From contig JASHSZ010000334.1 in NCBI GenBank assembly GCA_030040815.1, positions 1 to 16,196 on the forward strand: 16,196 bases of DNA, written 5' to 3'. A model generated the notes under the pieces. That model had not been told where the DNA came from, did no database searches, and saw only the letters and a list, made by a program, of their open reading frames with translations. Every line of letters starts with the position of its first letter. The first letter of the stretch is position 1. Position numbers and translations under genes: made by a program. Positions 13,958 to 16,196 of this stretch are shown here, in pieces. This DNA is from Streptosporangiaceae bacterium. GTDB taxonomy: Bacteria; Actinomycetota; Actinomycetes; Streptosporangiales; Streptosporangiaceae.

Positions 13958-15307
13958 TCATGCGGTGTCGGCCGCGGTGTCGGCGGGCGCCGCGTTCGAG
14001 GCGGTCGCGGCCAGCGGCTCGGGGATGCGATCGCCGGAGAGGAGAAAGCCCGCTCCGATCACTGCGGCGATGAGGGCGCCGCCCCACCAGACGGCGTCGG
14101 GCGAGGTCGCGAGCACTGCGCCACCGATGGCCGGACCGAGCGCGAGGCCTCCGGTCGCCATCAGGCTGTACAGCGAGATGTAGCGGCCGAGGAGATGCGG
14201 CGGAGCGAGGTCGGCGACGAGCGGGCCGAGGACGACGGCGTGGACGCACTCGCCGATAGCGAACACGGTTGCGACGCCGGCCAGGAGCGCGGTGGCCCCG
14301 AGTTCCGAGTGAATCAGCGTCGCCGGCAAGACGCCGAGGAGCGCAATCGCAAAGAGCGCGCTCGTCGCGGCGAATGCATGTGCTCGGCGCATCCGCTGGA
14401 CGACGCGCGTCGCGGGGAGCTGCGCGATCACTATGAAAAACGTGTTGAAGAGAAAGATGATCCCGATCTCACCGGGTCCTACGCGCGCCTGTGCTTTCAC
14501 AAACGGCGGCAGGATGTTCGAGAACAGCGTGTAGCCGACGATGATGAGGACGAGGTTCACGGCAATGACGATCAGGAATCTGCGATCGCGGGCGACCGCC
14601 TGGAATCCTCGTCCCACGGCGGCAGCGTGCGCCGCTGCGGCGCGTCGATTCGGCACAATCGCCAGTACGACCAGCGCGAGCGCGACGTAGGTGATCGCAT
14701 CGAACAGGTAGAGCGCTTGAAACGATCGCAGGTGCTGTGCCGTCGCGACGATGAAGCCCGCGACCATCGAGCCGCTACCGAGGCCGAGGTTGGACGCGAC
14801 GCGCCCGAGCGCGAACGAGGCAGCGCGTTGCTCTGGCGTTACCAGGGTGATGAGCAGCGTCTGGTTCGCGGTGCGGGCCGCGCCGACCCCGGCACCGCCG
14901 ACGACCGCGCAAGCGAACGCCTGCCACGGCCGGTCGACGAACGCAAAGCCGGCATAGCCGAGCGCGCTCGTAAGATTGCCGGCGATCAGGATCGGCTTGG
15001 GGCGAAAGTGATCGAGCAGGGCTCCCGAGGGAGGTGTCACGAGGGTGGCCGTGCCCAGGATCGTGGCGAGCACGAAACCCGCGGTGGCCGTCGCGAAGCC
15101 GCGGATCTGGTGCAGGTAGATGATCTCGAACGGGAGGATCAGCCCATAGCCGAAGAAGCTGACCGCATTCCCTGCCTGCAAGAAAAGGACCAGTCGGGGC
15201 AGGTCCGTCCGCCAGCCTCTCGCTAGATATCGCCGAGTCACGGCGCCCACCAGCGGCGCGGATCGAGAACGGCGGACGCCACGCCCGGCCGATGCCGACG
15301 ATTCCAT
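13958..15307 (-). CDS. MFS transporter, probable drug or metabolite exporter
   Basis: A 449-residue integral membrane protein with about 12 hydrophobic helices in two halves. Helix 1 is near residue 40 (LVLFLQAGNAVSFFGYGLIL). The loop 2-3 stretch PPSGALLDHFRPKPILIAGN is the MFS signature (G..D..grk..l). ANQTLLITLVTPEQRAASFA and RVASNLGLGSGSMVAGFIV are helices 4-5 with the Arg/Gly pattern of drug-proton antiporters. The second half contains LLGRYISLYSLMATGGLALG. The start is ATG 15307, with GGAAGG 6 nt upstream. The frame is open to 15544, but that part is Pro/Arg-rich and antisense to the sigma gene. It is divergent from the ECF sigma gene and followed by the RraA-like gene. The substrate is unknown. 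Confidence 0.92.
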   Translation of the reverse strand: MESSASAGRGVRRSRSAPLVGAVTRRYLARGWRTDLPRLVLFLQAGNAVSFFGYGLILPFEIIYLHQIRGFATATAGFVLATILGTATLVTPPSGALLDHFRPKPILIAGNLTSALGYAGFAFVDRPWQAFACAVVGGAGVGAARTANQTLLITLVTPEQRAASFALGRVASNLGLGSGSMVAGFIVATAQHLRSFQALYLFDAITYVALALVVLAIVPNRRAAAAHAAAVGRGFQAVARDRRFLIVIAVNLVLIIVGYTLFSNILPPFVKAQARVGPGEIGIIFLFNTFFIVIAQLPATRVVQRMRRAHAFAATSALFAIALLGVLPATLIHSELGATALLAGVATVFAIGECVHAVVLGPLVADLAPPHLLGRYISLYSLMATGGLALGPAIGGAVLATSPDAVWWGGALIAAVIGAGFLLSGDRIPEPLAATASNAAPADTAADTA

Positions 15308-15382
15308 CGTCAACCTTCCAGGGTCGTTTCCGGCTGCTGCGGCACGATCCGGTGGGCGGATCGTCCGGGCGATCGGTAGTGC

Positions 15383-15447
15383 ATACACCGCGGCACTCGG
15401 AAACTGGGCGCCTGGGAGCCGCCCAGTTCGCGGCGCGGGCGGTGTAT
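15383..15447. promoter_or_regulatory. Nested inverted repeats between MFS and sigma-factor genes
   Basis: An outer pair, ATACACCGC (15383-15391) and GCGGTGTAT (15439-15447), is perfect over 9 bp. An inner pair, AACTGGGCG (15402-15410) and CGCCCAGTT (15420-15428), is also perfect over 9 bp with a 9-nt loop. The outer arms carry TA-rich words (TGTATATAC on the plus strand) that could be -10 elements of the two divergent promoters. The inner stem could be an operator or an RNA hairpin. Binding protein unknown. Confidence 0.5.
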
Positions 15448-15490
15448 ATACCGGGCGGAGGTAGGACGTGGTGCCGAAGGAAGGAGCGCA

Positions 15491-16196
15491 GGATGGTGAC
15501 AGGCGATCTGCTCTCACGCGCGCGGGCAGGGGATGGAGAGGCATTCCGGGAGCTGGCCGAGTCCCACCGGCGAGAGCTGCAGGTGCACTGCTACCGGATG
15601 CTCGGATCCTTCCAGGACGCCGAGGACACCGTTCAGGAGACGATGCTGGCCGCCTGGCAAGGCATCGGCGGGTTCACTGAGGAACGCGCGTCGCTGCGCA
15701 CCTGGCTGTACAAGATCGCCACCAACCGATGTCTCAACGCGCGCCGCGCAGCGAGCCGGCGCCCGGCCAGGGAGTGGGATGTGTCGCACTTCGAAGCGCC
15801 CGTGCCGACGCCGCGCGACGAGGCCGTCTGGCTGCAGCCGTTTCCTGACGCGTTCCTCGAGGGCGCCGTCGACTGGCCGCTCGGGCCGGAGGCCCGCTAC
15901 GAGCAGAGCGAAGCCATCTCGCTGGCCTTCGTGGCCGCCCTGCAGGTGCTTCCGCCGCGCCAGCTCGCCGTCCTCATCTTGCGCGACGTCCTCGGATTTC
16001 ACGCCAGCGAGGTGGCCGAGATGCTGGAGGTGAGCGTGCAGTCGGTCAACAGCGCCCTCAAGCGAGCCCGCGCTAGCCTGCAGCGCCGGCAGCCAGCCGC
16101 CGGTCATCAGCCGGCGCCCGCCGCAAGCTCGCCCGCCGAAGAAGCGATCGTGGCCTTGTTCGCCCGCGCGTGGGAGTCGGCCGATCTCGACGCGCT
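15491..16196 (+). CDS. ECF RNA polymerase sigma factor (SigG/ECF56-like), 3' truncated
   Basis: The frame runs from ATG 15491 to the window end without a stop (235 codons). AAGGAAGGAGCG lies just upstream as ribosome site. Region 2 is clear: REL.VHCYRMLGSFQDAEDT, then VQETMLAAWQGIGGFTEERA and SLRTWLYKIATNRCLNARR. A linker with WLQPFPDAFLEG, typical of the long SigG/SigJ-like group, follows. Region 4 is LAFVAALQVLPPRQLAVLIL, RDVLGFHASEVAEMLEVSVQ and SVNSALKRARASLQRR. The last visible residues, AIVALFARAWESADLDA, look like the start of the SnoaL-like C-terminal domain of that group, which may replace an anti-sigma factor. It is divergent from the MFS gene. Confidence 0.92.

Noticed and set aside
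14195..15226. 343-codon plus-strand ORF
   Set aside because: Antisense shadow of the MFS gene; the product is almost wholly charged.
1..16196. tRNA genes, rRNA or CRISPR arrays
   Set aside because: No cloverleaf with a conserved T-arm and no regularly spaced repeats were found by eye; the words resembling a T-loop lie inside protein genes.

Overview
The window is GC-rich and uses GTG and TTG as well as ATG starts. It carries several protein types typical of high-GC actinomycetes: a DUF5753 HTH regulator, DUF2637, a LuxR/NB-ARC STAND regulator, an ECF sigma factor with a start of a SnoaL-like tail, and a phage-lysozyme-2 surface protein. It is best read as chromosome of a filamentous or soil actinomycete (Actinomycetota). 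I cannot fix the genus from sequence alone.

Layout. 1-2.0 kb: the 3' end of a membrane protein gene, then pyrD (class 2 dihydroorotate dehydrogenase), then two tiny overlapping ORFs of unknown function. 2.0-4.0 kb: a decaying stretch. It holds a response-regulator receiver pseudogene with one in-frame stop and one frameshift, an intact 49-residue membrane peptide gene, and coding-like fragments without starts. 4.0-6.0 kb: a cytochrome P450 and a TetR regulator, divergent, sharing a short control region with a clear inverted repeat and a TTGACA promoter. 6.3-7.3 kb: an anchored or secreted phage-lysozyme-2 domain protein behind a long leader of about 250 nt. 7.5-8.3 kb: an XRE/DUF5753 regulator.

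8.4-13.1 kb is the most mosaic part. The N-terminal half of a DUF2637 gene (8443-8815) and a DUF2637-like C-terminal half (12815-13084) lie on the same strand, about 4 kb apart. Between them sit a GNAT acetyltransferase, a divergent 882-residue LuxR-HTH/NB-ARC/TPR regulator that appears to be leaderless, a short relict of a tyrosine integrase C-terminus with a perfect 14-bp-stem hairpin, and two imperfect 50-bp direct repeats. DUF2637 and integrase remnants suggest an old integrative element or insertion.

13.2-16.2 kb: an RraA-like protein downstream of an MFS exporter (same strand, probably one operon), divergent from a 3'-truncated ECF sigma factor. The MFS/sigma intergenic region holds two nested perfect inverted repeats.

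No complete novel multi-gene system is evident. The most unusual items are the apparently split DUF2637 gene with its cargo, the leaderless STAND regulator next to a GNAT enzyme, and the response-regulator pseudogene. No tRNA, rRNA or CRISPR array was seen.
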